64,000 nt of DNA from positions 22,578,665-22,642,664 of the forward strand of contig NC_133221.1 in the NCBI RefSeq assembly GCF_040436345.1, in the 5' to 3' direction. The number at the start of each line of letters is the position of its first letter. Positions within the stretch are counted from its first letter, which is position 1. The notes under the pieces were generated by a model that saw nothing but the letters and a program-made list of their open reading frames with translations, made no database searches and was not told the origin of the DNA. Position numbers and translations under genes: made by a program. The stretch is from Pagrus major (Eukaryota; Chordata; Actinopteri; Spariformes; Sparidae). Positions 1 to 13,500 of this stretch are shown in pieces.

Positions 1-1583
1 GTCATTCAGCTCATTCAGACAGTGGAAGAGATTGATCTTTTTATCAGCATGACTGTTCTCTTCCTTAATCTTTTCTTTGATGTACTCAATAGTTTCCTTG
101 TTGATCTTCTTGTTATTTTCTTTCTCTTTCAGCAGCCCTTTCAGGAGTTCCTGGTTGCTCTCCAGGGAGAGGCCTAGCAGGAAGCGGAGAAATAGATCCC
201 AGTCTCCATGTTTGATCTCCAAAGCCTTGTTGACTGCTGTCTTGTAGAAGTCTAAGTGGCGCGCAACTTTCGAAAGGGGTTTGGTAAGCAGATTTTCACC
301 TTTGTCATTGAGTGTGTGAATGACATAAAAAGCTGCCAGGAACTCTTGAATGCTCAGATGGACGAAGCAGAAGAGTTTCTGTTCGCTCACTCCACAGCCT
401 TCTCGTTTGATCTGCGTGAATAATCCAGAGAAAACTGCAGCCTCAGTGATGTCAAGACCGCACTCTGTCAAGTCGTCTTCAGTGAAGAGAAGGTTTCCTT
501 CCTCGAGGCTCTCGAAGGCCAGTTTCCCCAGAGAAATGATTGTTTCCTGGTTCTTTTGATTCCAGCATGTCTCAGACCTCCCACCTGTGTCATCTCCAGG
601 ATACTTCACATTTGCCTGTCTGCATTGTAGCAAAAGGAAGTGTATGTACATGTCAGTCAGAGCCTTGGGCATCCTTCCTTCTTGTTCTCTGTCCATAAAG
701 TCCTCCAGGACTTTTGACGTGATCCAACAGAAGACAGGGATGTGACACATGATATTAATGCTTCTTGATTTTTTCACATATGACAAAATTTTCTCAGCCA
801 ACTCCTTGTCACTGAATCTCTTCCTGAAGTACTCTTCCTTCTGATCATCATTGAATCCTCGCACCTCTGTAACCCGGTCAACTGTACGAGCAGGGATACG
901 GTTGGATGCTGCGGGTCGTGAGGTGATCCAGATTTGAGCTTCAGAAAACAGATTTCCTTGGATGAGGTTTGTCAACAGAGCATTCACTGAGGCTGCCTCT
1001 CCAACATCTGTGTGAGAGGTACTTTTACTGAAGTCAAGATCAAGGCGACATTCATCAAAACCATCCAGGACAATCAGAATTCTGAACTTGTCATAGTCTG
1101 TTATTTCTGATGTCTTCATACCCGGAAAAAAGATGTTAATAAGTTCCTCCAAGCTGAGATTTTCCTCTTTTTTCAAATTCAGCTCCCGGAAAGAAAGAGG
1201 AAACATGTAATATATGTCCTCATTGGCCGTACCCTCAGCCCAGTCCAGCATGTACTTCATTGTAGCAAATGACTTTCCAATGCCTGCCACTCCGATCGTG
1301 AGCACGGTTCTGATGGGTCCATTTTCTCCAGATGCTGATTTGAAGATGTCCTGATATTTAATCAATGTTTCTTGTGTCTCTGGTTTGAACTTTGCATCTT
1401 GAACTTGTCTGGTCTCATGTTGTTCATTGACCTCTCCCCTCTCACCCTCTATGATGTAGAGATCTGTGTAGATCTCATTCAGAAGGGCAGAGGTTTTCTG
1501 CTTATCGATCCCCTCAGACACATGGGTTAATTGCTCCTTCAGCTGATTCCTGAGTTTCTGATGACTTCTAATGTAAGGCTTAC
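1..1583 (-). CDS. FISNA-NACHT exon (partial, runs off left edge)
   Basis: Begins after the acceptor CCCCACAG at 1583 with GT completing a codon (phase 1). It codes a FISNA segment (LLNEIYTDLYIIEGE, GEVNEQHE), then NACHT: Walker A GVAGIGKS, Walker B LIVLDGFDECR, sensor-1 region WITSRP, TEVRGF, and the following helical region. It is colinear with the exon at 51279-53070, with a 3-base gain near 250 and a 6-base loss near 577, both in frame, so the exon looks intact. Expected role is nucleotide-dependent oligomerisation of a cytosolic sensor. The final part of the exon and the LRRs are outside the window. An A-type module (3837-4562) lies directly upstream, and T plus GT makes a Cys codon at that join. 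Confidence 0.9.
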
Positions 1584-4500
1584 CTGTGGGGAAACAATTT
1601 TCAAAGTTATTAACAATATGGCGATTAAATGTTTTGGATGCAATCAAGCAGTTAATTAAATCTAAACCATAGCACCAAGAACTAAGTTTTTTTTGTTGTT
1701 TTTTTTTAAAATTTTGTATATGGTTTGTTTAGCTACATACAATTCAGCCAAAAGTCAAGCAGGTCATAAAACATCAGGAATCAGCTTGAGAAGAGCAGCA
1801 CTTGCTTCATTTTTGCTGTCCTCCCATTTTTCGGCTACGCTGATCAGCCAGAACATTTAAAGGACTAACAAGTGAAGTGAATAACACAGATTATCTCGTT
1901 CCAATGCAACATTCTGCCGTGAAACCTTAGGTTCTGACATTCATGTGGATGCAACTTGACACTCAGCACCCACCCACACACCATTGCAGACCAAGCACAC
2001 CTCCTCATGGTAACAACATTCCTGGATAGTGGTGACCTCCCCAGGAGGACAGTGTACCCTGCCACACTGCAAAAACTGCTGAGGAATGGCATCAGGAACA
2101 TGACAAAGAGCTCAAGGCATCAACCTGGGCTCCACATGTCCAGGATCTCAATATGATTGAGCATCTGTGGAACATGCTGGAACAGGTCCGATCCATGGAG
2201 GCCCCACCTCACAACCCACTGGACTCAAAGGATCTGCCGCCAACGCACTGGTGTCAGACACCACAGGACATCCAGAAGTTCTGTGTCTATGCCTCAATAG
2301 GTCAAGTCCGATCCACAGTGGGGCCTTGATGGATCGGACTGGTTCCTACGAGTGGGTGATTGGATTGGGATCTGGGAAATTTGGAGCACAGGTTAACACT
2401 TTTCGCTCTTTGCCTTGGTCCTTTTGCCATTCCTCAGCAGTTTGTGCTGCGTAGCAGTGCACATTGTCCTGCTGGGAAGCCACTTCCATCTGGGAGTGCC
2501 ATTACTTGTACTTGGTCGGCAACTGTGTTTTGGTGGGTGGTTCGTGACAAGTGGCATTCATTAGAAATCCATGACCCAAGTTTGTTCTGGTTGATCAGTG
2601 TCTTGGTTGTGAATCTAAACCAGAGTTTGTTTGGAATTGGGGCTGATCCGGGCATATTTGAGTGGATTGGTATTGGCTAAATAAAGCCGATCCTTACTTC
2701 CTCCTTACTGAACTCTACTTTTGCAGTGCTGTTCTTCATTATGACAGTCTAACGTGCCCTTTTAATTCTTTGCGAGTGAAAAGTGTGTGATTGACTCTTG
2801 GGTTCTGATGGTGCTGCTCACAAAATACACGTTATTTAAACTCAACGGCTAACAACGCTGTTATTTTTCCTTTTTCCTTCTGAACAGCAAAGAGCAGCTT
2901 TCAGGCAATAACGCCTCAACAGATCATTTTAGTTGTCACTGTCAATGTTAACTCTGTGAGAAACTTGGTAAAAGAACAAAATTCAACTTGTCTGTTGTCT
3001 GGTTATTTACTCTCTGCGAGCCAGTGTCTGTACTTGTCAGAGATGGTTTGTAAGAAAAGAAGCTCCTCTCGTAAACACCACTTTGTGATCATCTTATTCT
3101 CTCAGTAAAGTTTGAGCTCTTACCAAATCTGAAACTGGTCTTAAAAACTGATTAAACGTAAACTACTGGATTATAAATTATATTATACTGTCAATAAATG
3201 TTATTTAAGTTGGTGGTGCTTCACTGACATACTGTTAATTTAAAATATGCTTCTTTAAAGACATAAAGCTCCATTTAGTTCTGAGTGAACTCTCCTCTCA
3301 CTTTGAGAAATGTTCAGAAATTGTGTCAGTTTGTTTAAAACTAGGCTAATCTAAAACTATTTCAAAATGTGTAGTCATGAAGAACCAGCTTGGGTTATTT
3401 TGGTTTAAAGCCTGTGCTGCTTGCTCTACAGTGCTGGCAGAAGGTAAATGAATGATTTCAACTGTTATGAATTATATTGTTCTGTTGTTGTTAAACATGA
3501 AAAGTTGCACCACATGTGGTGATGACTGCCTTATGATTTATTTAAGACTAAAAAGTCAATGTTAAGAAATTGTACTAGACTTGTACTGTAAGCCTTGTTC
3601 CTCTCAAGTTAAGGGGTTGGATGAACATTAGGTCTTCATAGCATTCCAGTGCAGCACCATCTCCAACTTACAGCATACATTTGGTTTAATTAGACACCTC
3701 TCTGACATACTGTCTATGTTGGACGCTTCTCATTTTTTTTTCATGGTTCTATGTTTATGTTTCACAGCAGTTTAGAGCATTTGGATATGATTGGACCCTT
3801 ATTTATGACTACCTCCATCCACACCCATGAGCTTACATCGTATTTCTGTCGTCCTGTCGACACATGTATCAGGCAACTGTTTGGCAGCTGAATTTTGGGA
3901 GGTTATCCAGAGCCGGGCAGAAGGAAACAGCTCCCCTCGGATGAGGTTTGTCAGTAGCACATCTACTGAAGCTGGCTCTCTGGTGTCCGTCAAGATGTTA
4001 CAGTTGTCAAAGTCGAGAGGAGGTTGATAATCCTCCAGTCCATCCAAGACAAATACAACTTTGAACTGCTCATAGTTAGAAATCACACACTCCTTTGTTT
4101 CCTTGAAGAAATGCTCAAGAAGTCCCACCAAACTGACTTTTATCTCTTTTATCTTATTGAGCTCAGAGAAGTTCAGTGGAAATATCACTTCTTCATCAGC
4201 TTTGCTCCAAAGGGACTTAACCCAAGTTAAATATGACCCCTTGTCATTTTTAGCCCACTCTGTTTTGAATTCCTGCGCATGGAAGGATTTTCCAATTCCA
4301 GCTTCTCCGATAGTCAGCACAGTCCTGATTGTTTTTTCTTTTGTATCTTTGAAGATGTCAGATGTTGCATTCACTCGTGTCACAGATTTTGTCCCAGGAT
4401 GTTGATTTTTCTCTCCATTATCGACCTCATTACTTTTCTCCCCTCTGATGATGTGTTCTGTGTTTTGTTGGTTCAGATGATTTATGTTTTCATCTTCAGT

Positions 4501-7500
4501 GTTCTCACTAAGAAATCTTCTTCTCAGGGCTGATACCAGCTGCTGCCGTCGCTTCAATGTTTCTGGATAAACAGAATAAATTTCAGCACATTATTGATGA
4601 TGAAGGGTAGATGTAGTTACCTTTAAGTCAGCTAAAGTTATATATGATACAACACAGTGAACAAGTTGCACCACAACAAGAGTTTAAAGTTACCAGTGTT
4701 AAGAATCACGTCACTTTTATTGAAATACATAAATTCACTTTAGTAATGTTTATAAAATCTGTAGTAACATTGTTATATGTCATGGTTGCAACTTGTATAA
4801 TTTTCCAATCTAACAGAAAGAGTGACACAGAGCTTTGAAAATATGTTACTGTTATTGTTTCATACCTCGACATTCTGTCTGTTTCTGAATATATTTAGGG
4901 GGAATCTTCTCAACTCCTGAAGGTTGAGAGACGATCCAGAGACGAGCGGAGGGAAGCAACTTCCCCTTGATGAGGTTTGTTAGCAGCACATCCATCGAGG
5001 CTGGCTTGTGCATATCAGTCAGGTCCTCGTTCTTTTCAAAGTCCAGAGGAAGGTCACATTCTTCCAAACCATCAAGGACAAAAGCTACTTCACATTTGTT
5101 GTACTGGCAAGCTAATCTGTGCTTGTAGTCATTGAGGGGATAACGAAGCAGATCTGTCATGCTTTGATCTTTGTCTTTTCTTGAATTCAGCTCGCTGAAC
5201 TTCAATGACACTATCAGGTCTATGTTGTTGTTGGACTTTCCTTCTGCCCAGTCTACCATGAACCTCCTTGTTTGATGTGTTTTACCAACACGAGGAACTC
5301 CCTTCATTAGCACTGTTCGCACTGTCTTTTGCTCTGAATCGAGAAATAATCTATTATTAGTTTGTTTTGTAGCTTTGTTTTCTTCTCCTATCTCGTAGAG
5401 TTCTGTGTCAGTCTCATGTTTTCTCAGTTCCTCTTCATGCTGATGGCGGATTGTTGCCTTCAGGTCTGCTGTCAGTTCGTGTTTGAAGTCTTTGCCTAAA
5501 GAAATGATAAAGACATTATAGAGAAAACAGAGTACAGTGACTGCAAAAAACACAGTGTCACATTATGCATTTTGTTATACCAGCAGTTAAAGCCCAGAGA
5601 GGAAAATGGCACTAAAACACAAAATGTAAGTAGGAATTTGCAATGACATTAATTTTAGTTGAGTTTACGAAACATCTTCCATTAAAGTGATGTATGTCAT
5701 GGTTTCAGCTTTTACAGTATTTCCTAATCAACATCAACATCAAGAATGACACATGATACAGATCACATGATACATAATATGAGTTATGAGACTAAGTTAT
5801 TGTTATTGTTTCATACCTCGACATTCTGTCTGTTTCTGAATATATTTAGGGGGAATCTTATCCATTCCTGAAGGTTGAGAGACGATCCAGAGACGAGCGG
5901 AGGGAAGCAAATTCCCCTTGATGAGGTTTGTTAGCAGCACATCCATCGAGGCTGTCTGGTCCATATCAGTCAGGTCCTCGTTCTTTTCAAAGTCCAGAGG
6001 AAGTTTACATTCTTCCAAACCATCGAGCACAAAAGCTACTTCACATTTGTTGTACTGGCAAGCTAATCTGTGTTTTCTGTCATTGAGGGAATCACGAAGC
6101 AGATCTGTCATGTTTTGATCTTTGTCTTTTCTTGAATTCAGCTCGCTGAACTTCAATGACACTATCAGGTCTATGTTTTTGTTGGACTTTCCTTCTGCCC
6201 AGTCTACCATGAACCTCCTTGTTTGAAGTGTTTTACCAACATGAGGAACTCCCTTCATTAGCACTGTTCGCACTGTCTTTTGCTCTGAATCGAGAAATAA
6301 TGTATTATAAGTTTGTTTTGTAGCTTTGTTTTCTTCTCCCATCTCGTAGAGTTCTGTGTCAGTCTCATTTTTTCTCAGTTCCTCTTCATGCTGATGGCGG
6401 ATTGTTGCCTTCAGGTCTGCTGTCAGTTCATGTTTGAAGTCTTTGCCTAAAGAAATGATAAAGACATTATAGAGAAAACAGAGTACAGTGACTGCAAAAA
6501 ATACAGTGTCACATTATGCATTTTGTTATACCAGCAGTTAAAGCCCAGAGAGGAAAATGGCAGTAAAACAAAAAATGTAAGCAGGAATTTGCAATGACAT
6601 TAATTTTAGTTGAGTTTATGAAACATCTTCCATAAAAGTGATGTATGTCATGGTTTCAGCTTTTGCAGTATTTCCTAATCAACATCAACATCAAGAATGA
6701 CACGATACAGATCACACAATAGACTAAGTTATTGTTATTGTTTCATACCTCGACATTCTGTCTGTTTCTGAATATATTTAGGGGGAATCTTCTCAACTCC
6801 TGAAGGTTGAGAGACGATCCAGAGATGAGCGGAGGGAAGCAACTTCCCCTTGATGAGGTTTGTTAGCAGCACATCCATCGAGGCTGTCTGGTCCATATCA
6901 GTCAGGTCCTCTTTCTTTTCAAAGTCCAGAGGAAGGTCACATTCTTCCAAACCATCGAGCACAAAAGCTACTTCACATTTGTCGAACCTACAGTCGTCAA
7001 ACCTGCAAACTTCTGGGTGTTTATCATCATTGAGGAAATGACAAAACAGATCTTTCATGCTTTGAACTTCAGCTTTTCTTGAATTCAGCTCGCCAAACTT
7101 CAATGAAACTATCAACTTTATGTTCTTGTTGGACTTTCCTTTTGCCCAGTCTACCATGAACCTCCTTGTTTGAAGTGTTTTACCAACACCAGCAGCTCCT
7201 GTCATTAGCACTGTCTTTGTCCGTGACTTCTGAAATAATTCATCATAGGTTTGTACTTTATTTTCTTTGTTTTCTTCTCCTATGACGTAGAGTTCTGTGT
7301 CAGTCTCAAGTTTCTTCACTTCTTCTTCATGCTGACTGAGGATTCGTCTTTTCAGGTCTGCTGTGAGTTTGGGATTGAAGGCTTTCCCTAAAGAAACAAT
7401 AAAGACAATACAAACAGAGCAGAATGCAGTAATTTCAATAAGTGTCACATTCCTGAACAAATAAATGGCAAACATAAAAAAGTTTTGTCACGTGATGTTT

Positions 7501-10500
7501 TGTGTTGTTATACCTGCAATCAAAGTCGAGGGATTAAAAATGTATGAGAATAAAGAAATGTATCTATGAGTTTGCAATAAAGAAATAAGTGTTAAATATC
7601 TCTATATTCCAGCAGTAACCACTGTTACAAAGTGTTTGGTCAGTAACCATGTCTCTCCTCCTCTTGCTCATGCTGTGGAATAGAAAATAAATTTTCTGGT
7701 ATCCCTGCCCACTTCATCCAATCAGGATAGAGAACTCCATAAAGGGGCGGTCCTGTCTGCTTGTGAACACAGAGAGCAGGATCCTCCTGTTTGCTGCTCT
7801 GTCTGCTGATTAGCACTCTGCGTACATGTGGCGACGTAAAGAGAAGAGAGGGGATTGCTAACTGCAAAACAGACGTTCGCTAAACGATGAATTACAGCAG
7901 CTTTAAGCTGATAAAAGTTTCTGTGTTAGTTTACTGTAACCTTTGCTCGAGGTGTCCACACTGCTGGGCTTAGTGGTGTCTGTTTTCTGATCGGGTAAGC
8001 TTCAACACAAACACAAAACACTTATTACATATTTGTGTTAATAATATATTAGATAGTAGTAGTGCACATTGTCCTGCTGGGGAGGCCACTGCCATCGGCA
8101 TCCCCTCATCCTGCTGGTCTAATTTCAAAGTTATTTATTTTGTAAGTTATATTATAGTGTCAATAAGTGTTCTTTAAGTTGGTGGTGCTTCACTGACATA
8201 CTGTTAATTTGAAATATGCTTCTTTAAAGACATAAAGTTCCATTTAGTTCTGAGTGAACTCTCCTCTCACTTTGAGAAATGTTCAGAAATTGTGTCAGTT
8301 TGTTTAAAACTAGGCTAATCTAAAACTATTTCAAAATGTGTAGTCATGAAGAACCAGCTTGGGTTATTTTGGTTTAAAGCCTGTGCTGCTTGCTCTATAG
8401 TGCTGGCAGAAGGTAAATGAATGATTTCAACTGTTATGAATTATATTGTTCTGTTGTTGTTAAACATGAAAAGTTGCACCACATGTGGTGATGACTGCCT
8501 TATGATTTATTTAAGACTTAAAAGTCAATGTTAAGAAATTGTACTTGACTTGTACTGTAAGCCTTGTTCCTCTCATGCAAGTTAAGATGTTGGACGAACA
8601 TTATAAAGGTCTTCATAGCATTCCAGTGCAGCACCATCTCCAACTTACAGCATACATTTGGTTTAATTAGACACCTCTCTGACATGCTGTCTATGTTGGA
8701 CGCTTCTCATTTTTTTTTCATGGTTCTCTGTTTACATTTCACAGCAGTTTAGAGCATTTGGATATGATTGGACCCTTATTTATGACTACCTCCATCCACA
8801 CCCATGAGCTTACATCTTATTTCTGTCGTCCTGTCGACACATGTATCAGGCAACTGTTTGGCAGCTGAATGTTGGGTGGTTATCCAAAGCCGGGCAGAAG
8901 GAAACAGCTTCCCTCTGATGAGGTTTGTCAGTAGCACATCTACTGAAGCTGGCTCTCTGGTGTCAGTCAAGATGTTACAGTTGTCAAAGTCGAGAGGAGG
9001 TAGATAATCCTCCAGTCCATCCAAGACAAATACGACTTTGAACTGCTCATAGTTAGAAATCACACACTCCTTTGTTTCCTTGAAGAAACGCTCAAGAAGT
9101 CCCACTAAACTGACTTTTGTCTCTTTCATCTGATTGAGCTCAGAGAAGTCCAGTGGAAATATCACTTCTTCTTCAGCTTTGCTCCAAAGGGACGTTACTG
9201 AATTGACAAACCGAGTTAAAACCCTCTTGTCATTTTTAGCCCACTCTGTTTTGAATTTCTGCGCATGGAATGATTTTCCAATTCCAGCTTCTCCGATAGT
9301 CAGCACAGTCCTGATTGTTTTTTCTTTTGTATCTTTGAAGATGTCAGATGTTGCATTCACTCGTGTCACAGATTTTGCCACAGGACTTCCATTTTTCTCT
9401 CCATTATCGACCTCATTACTTTTCTCCTCTCTGATGATGTGTTCTGTGTTTTGTTGGTTCGGATGATCTTTGTTTTCAACTTCAGTGTTCTCACTAAGAA
9501 ATCTTCTTCTCAGGGCTGATACCAGCTGCTGCCGTCGCTTCAATGTTTCTGGATAAACAGAACAAATTTCAGCACATTATTGATGATGAAGGGTAGATGT
9601 AATCACCTTTAAGTCAGCTAAAGTTATTCATGATACAACACAGTGAACAAGTTACACCACAACAAGAGTTTAAAGTTACCAGTGTTAAGAATTATGTCAC
9701 TTTTGTTGAAACATAAATTCAGTTTAGTAATGTTCATAAAATCTGCAGTAACATTGTTATATGTCATGGTTGCAACTTACAGTATTTCCTACCCATAATT
9801 TTCCAATCTAACAGAAAGAGTGACACAGAGTTATGAGACTAAGTTATTGTTATTGTTTCATACCTCGACATTCTGTCTGTTTCTGAATATATTCAGAGGG
9901 AATCTTATCAACTCCTGAAGGTTGAGAGACGATCCAGAGACGAGCGGAGGGAAGCAAATTCCCCTTGATGAGGTTTGTTAGCAGCACATCCATCGAGGCT
10001 GGCTTGTGCATATCAGTCAGGTCCTCCTTTTTTTCAAAGTCCAGAGGAAGGTCACATTCTTCCAAACCATCAAGGACAAAAGCTACTTCACATTTGTTGT
10101 ACTGGCAAGCTAATCTGTGTTTTCTGTCATTGAGGGAATGACGAAGCAGATCTGTCATGCTTTGAACTTTTTCTTTTCTTGAATTCAGCTCGCTGAACTT
10201 CAATGACACTATCAGGTCTATGTTCTTGTCGGACTTTTCTTCTGCCCAGTCTACCATGAACCTCCTTGTTTGATGTGTTTTACCAACACGAGGAACTCCC
10301 TTCATTAGCACTGTTCGCACTGTCTTTTGCTCTGAATCGAGAAATAATGTATTATCAGTTTGTTTTTCATCTTTGTTTTCTTCTCCTATCTCGTAGAGTT
10401 CTGTGTCAGTCTCATGTTTTCTCAGTTCCTCTTCATGCTGATGGCGGATTGTTGCCTTCAGGTCTGCTGTCAGTTCATGTTTGAAGTCTTTGCCTAAAGA

Positions 10501-13500
10501 AATGATAAAGACATTATAGAGAAAACAGAGTACAGTGACTGCAAAAAATACAGTGTCACATTATGCATTTTGTTATACCAGCAGTTAAAGCCCAGAGAGG
10601 AAAATGGCAGTAATACACAAAATGTAAGTAGGAATTTGCAATGACATTAATTTTAGTTGAGTTTATGAAACATCTTCCATAAAAGTGATGTATGTCATGG
10701 TTTCAGCTTTTGCAGTATTTCCTGATCAACATCAACATCAGAAATGAAACATGATACAGATCACATGATACATAATATGAGTTATGAGACTAAGTTATTG
10801 TTATTGTTTCATACCTCGACATTCTGTCTGTTTCTGAATATATTCAGAGGGAATCTTCTCAACTCCTGAAGGTTGAGAGACGATCCAGAGATGAGCGGAG
10901 GGAAGCAAATTCCCCTTGATGAGGTTTGTTAGCAGCACATCCATCGAAGCTGGCTTGTTCATATCAGTCAGGTCCTCTTTCTTTTCAAAGTCCAGAGGAA
11001 GGTCACATTCTTCCAAACCATCGAGGACAAAAGCTATGCTACAGTCGTCAAACCTGCAAACTTCTGGGTGTTTATCATCATTGACGGAATAATGAAACAG
11101 ATCTTTCATGCTTTGAACTTCAGCTTTTCTTGAATTCAGCTCGCCAAACTTCAATGACACTATCAGGTCTATGTTGTTGTTGGACTTTCCTTCTGCCCAG
11201 TCTACCATGAACCTCCTTGTTTGAAGTGTTTTACCAACACCAGCAGCTCCTTTCATTAGCACTGTTCGCACTGTCTTTGTCAGTGACTTCTGAAATAATT
11301 CATCATAGGTTTGTACTTTATTTTCTTTGTTTTCTTTTCCTATATCGTAGAGTTCTGTGTCAGTCTTAAGTTTCTTCACTTCTTCTTCATGCTGACTGAG
11401 GATTCGTCTTTTCAGGTCTGCTGTGAGTTTGGGATTGACGGCTTTCCCTAAAGAAACAATAAAGACAATACAAACAGAGCAGAATGCAGTAATTTCAATA
11501 AATGTCACATTCCTAAACAATTAAATGGCAAACATAAAAAAGTTTTGTCACGTGATGTTTTGTGTTATACCTGCAATCAAAGTCGAGGGATTAAAAATGT
11601 ATGAGAATAAAGAAATGTATCTATGAGTTTGCAATAAAGAAATAAGCGTTAAATATCTCTATATTCCAGCAGCAACCACTGTTATAGAGTGTTTGGTCAG
11701 TAACCATGTCTCTCCTGCCCACTTCATCCAATCAGGATAGAGAACTCCATAAAGGGGCGGTCCTGTCTGCTTGTGAACACAGAGAGCAGGATCCTCCTGT
11801 TTGCTGCTCTGTCTGCTGATTAGCACTCTGCGTACATGTGGCGACGTAAAGAGAAGAGATGGGATTGCTAACTGCAAAACAGATGTTAGCTAAACGATGA
11901 ATTACAGCAGCTTTAAGCTGATAAAAGTTTCTGTGTTAGTTTACTGTAACCTTTGCTCGAGGTGTCCACACTGCTGGGCTTATTGGTGTCTGTTTTCTGA
12001 TCGGGTAAGCTTCAACACAAACACAAAACACTTATTACATATTTGTGTTAATAATATATTAGATAGTAGTAGTGCACATTGTCCTGCTGGGGAGGCCACT
12101 GCCATCGGCATCCCCTCATCCTGCTGGTCTAATTTCAAAGTTATTTATTTTGTAAGTTATATTATACTGTCAATAAGTGTTCTTTAAGTTGGCGGTGCTT
12201 CACTGACATACTGTTAATTTGAAATATGCTTCTTTAAAGACATAAAGCTCCATTTAGTTCTGAGTGAACTCTCCTCTCACTTTGAGAAATATTCAGAAAT
12301 TGTGTCAGTTTTTTTAAAACTAGGCTAATCTAAAACTATTTAAAACTGTAGTCATGAAGAGACTGTGTTAATTTGGTTTAAAGCCTGTGCTGCTTGCTCT
12401 AGTGCTGGCAGAAGGTAAATGAATGATTTCAACTGTATCATTATGAATTATATTGTTCTGTTGTTGTTAAACATGAAAAGCTGCACCACATGTGGTGATG
12501 ACTGCCTTATGATTTATTTAAGACTTAAAAGTCAATGTTAAGAAATTGTACTTGACTTGTACTGTAAGCCTTGTTCCTCTCATGTAAGTTAAGGGGTTGG
12601 ACGAACATTATAAAGGTCTTTATAGCATTCCAGTGCAGCACCATCTCCAACTTACAGCATACATTTGGTTTAATTAGACACCTCTCTGACATGCTGTCTA
12701 TGTTGGACGCTTCTCATTTTTTTTTCATGGTCTGTTTACATTTCACAGCAGTTTAGAGCATTTGGATATGATTGGACCCTTATTTATGACTACCTCCATC
12801 CACACCCATGAGCTTACATCTTATTTCTGTCGTCCTGTCGACACATGTATCAGGCAACTGTTTGGCAGCTGAAGGTTGGGAGGTTATCCAAAGCCGGGCA
12901 GAAGGAAACAGCTTCCCTCTGATGAGGTTTGTCAGTAGCACATCTACTGAAGCTGGCTCTCTGGTGTCAGTCAAGATGTTACAGTTGTCAAAGTCGAGAG
13001 GAGGTTGATAATCCTCCAGTCCATCCAAGACAAATACAACTTTGAACTGCTCATAGTTAGAAATCACACACTCCTTTGTTTCCTTGAAGAAACGCTCAAG
13101 AAGTCCCACTAAACTGACTTTTGTCTCTTTCATCTGATTGAGCTCAGAGAAGTCCAGTGGAAATATCACTTCTTCTTCAGCTTTGCTCCAAAAGGACATT
13201 ACTGAATTGAAAGCCTGAGTTAAATATGACCCCTTGTCATTTTTAGCCCACTCTGTTTTGAATTTCTGCGCATGGAAGGATTTTCCAATTCCAGCTTCTC
13301 CGATAGTCAGCACAGTTCTGATTGTTTTTTCTTTTGTATCTTTGAAGATGTCAGATGTTGCTTTCACTTGTGTCACAGATTTCTCTCCACTATCGACCTC
13401 ATTACTTTTCTCCTCTCTGATGATGTGTTCTGTGTTTTGTTGGTTCGGATGATCTTTGTTTTCAACTTCAGTGTTCTCACTACGAAACCTTTTTCTCAGG

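Larger units (their letters stand above)
1584..3836 (-). other. Intron between full NACHT exon and last half-NACHT exon
   Basis: No exon seen. It holds Tc1-like transposase remains facing in opposite directions (about 1935-2345 and 2455-2600), then AT-rich sequence from 2690 that recurs in the introns at 8140-8770, 12140-12770, 54170-55260 and 58600-58940. Confidence 0.6.

Noticed and set aside
1..1583. Possible pseudogenisation of the left FISNA-NACHT exon
   Set aside because: Indels against the right copy near 250 and 577 are 3 and 6 bases and keep frame; no stop was found in the visible part.
7640..7867. Minus-strand 75-codon frame near the promoter-like element
   Set aside because: Not conserved as a frame in the other element copies; no splice context.
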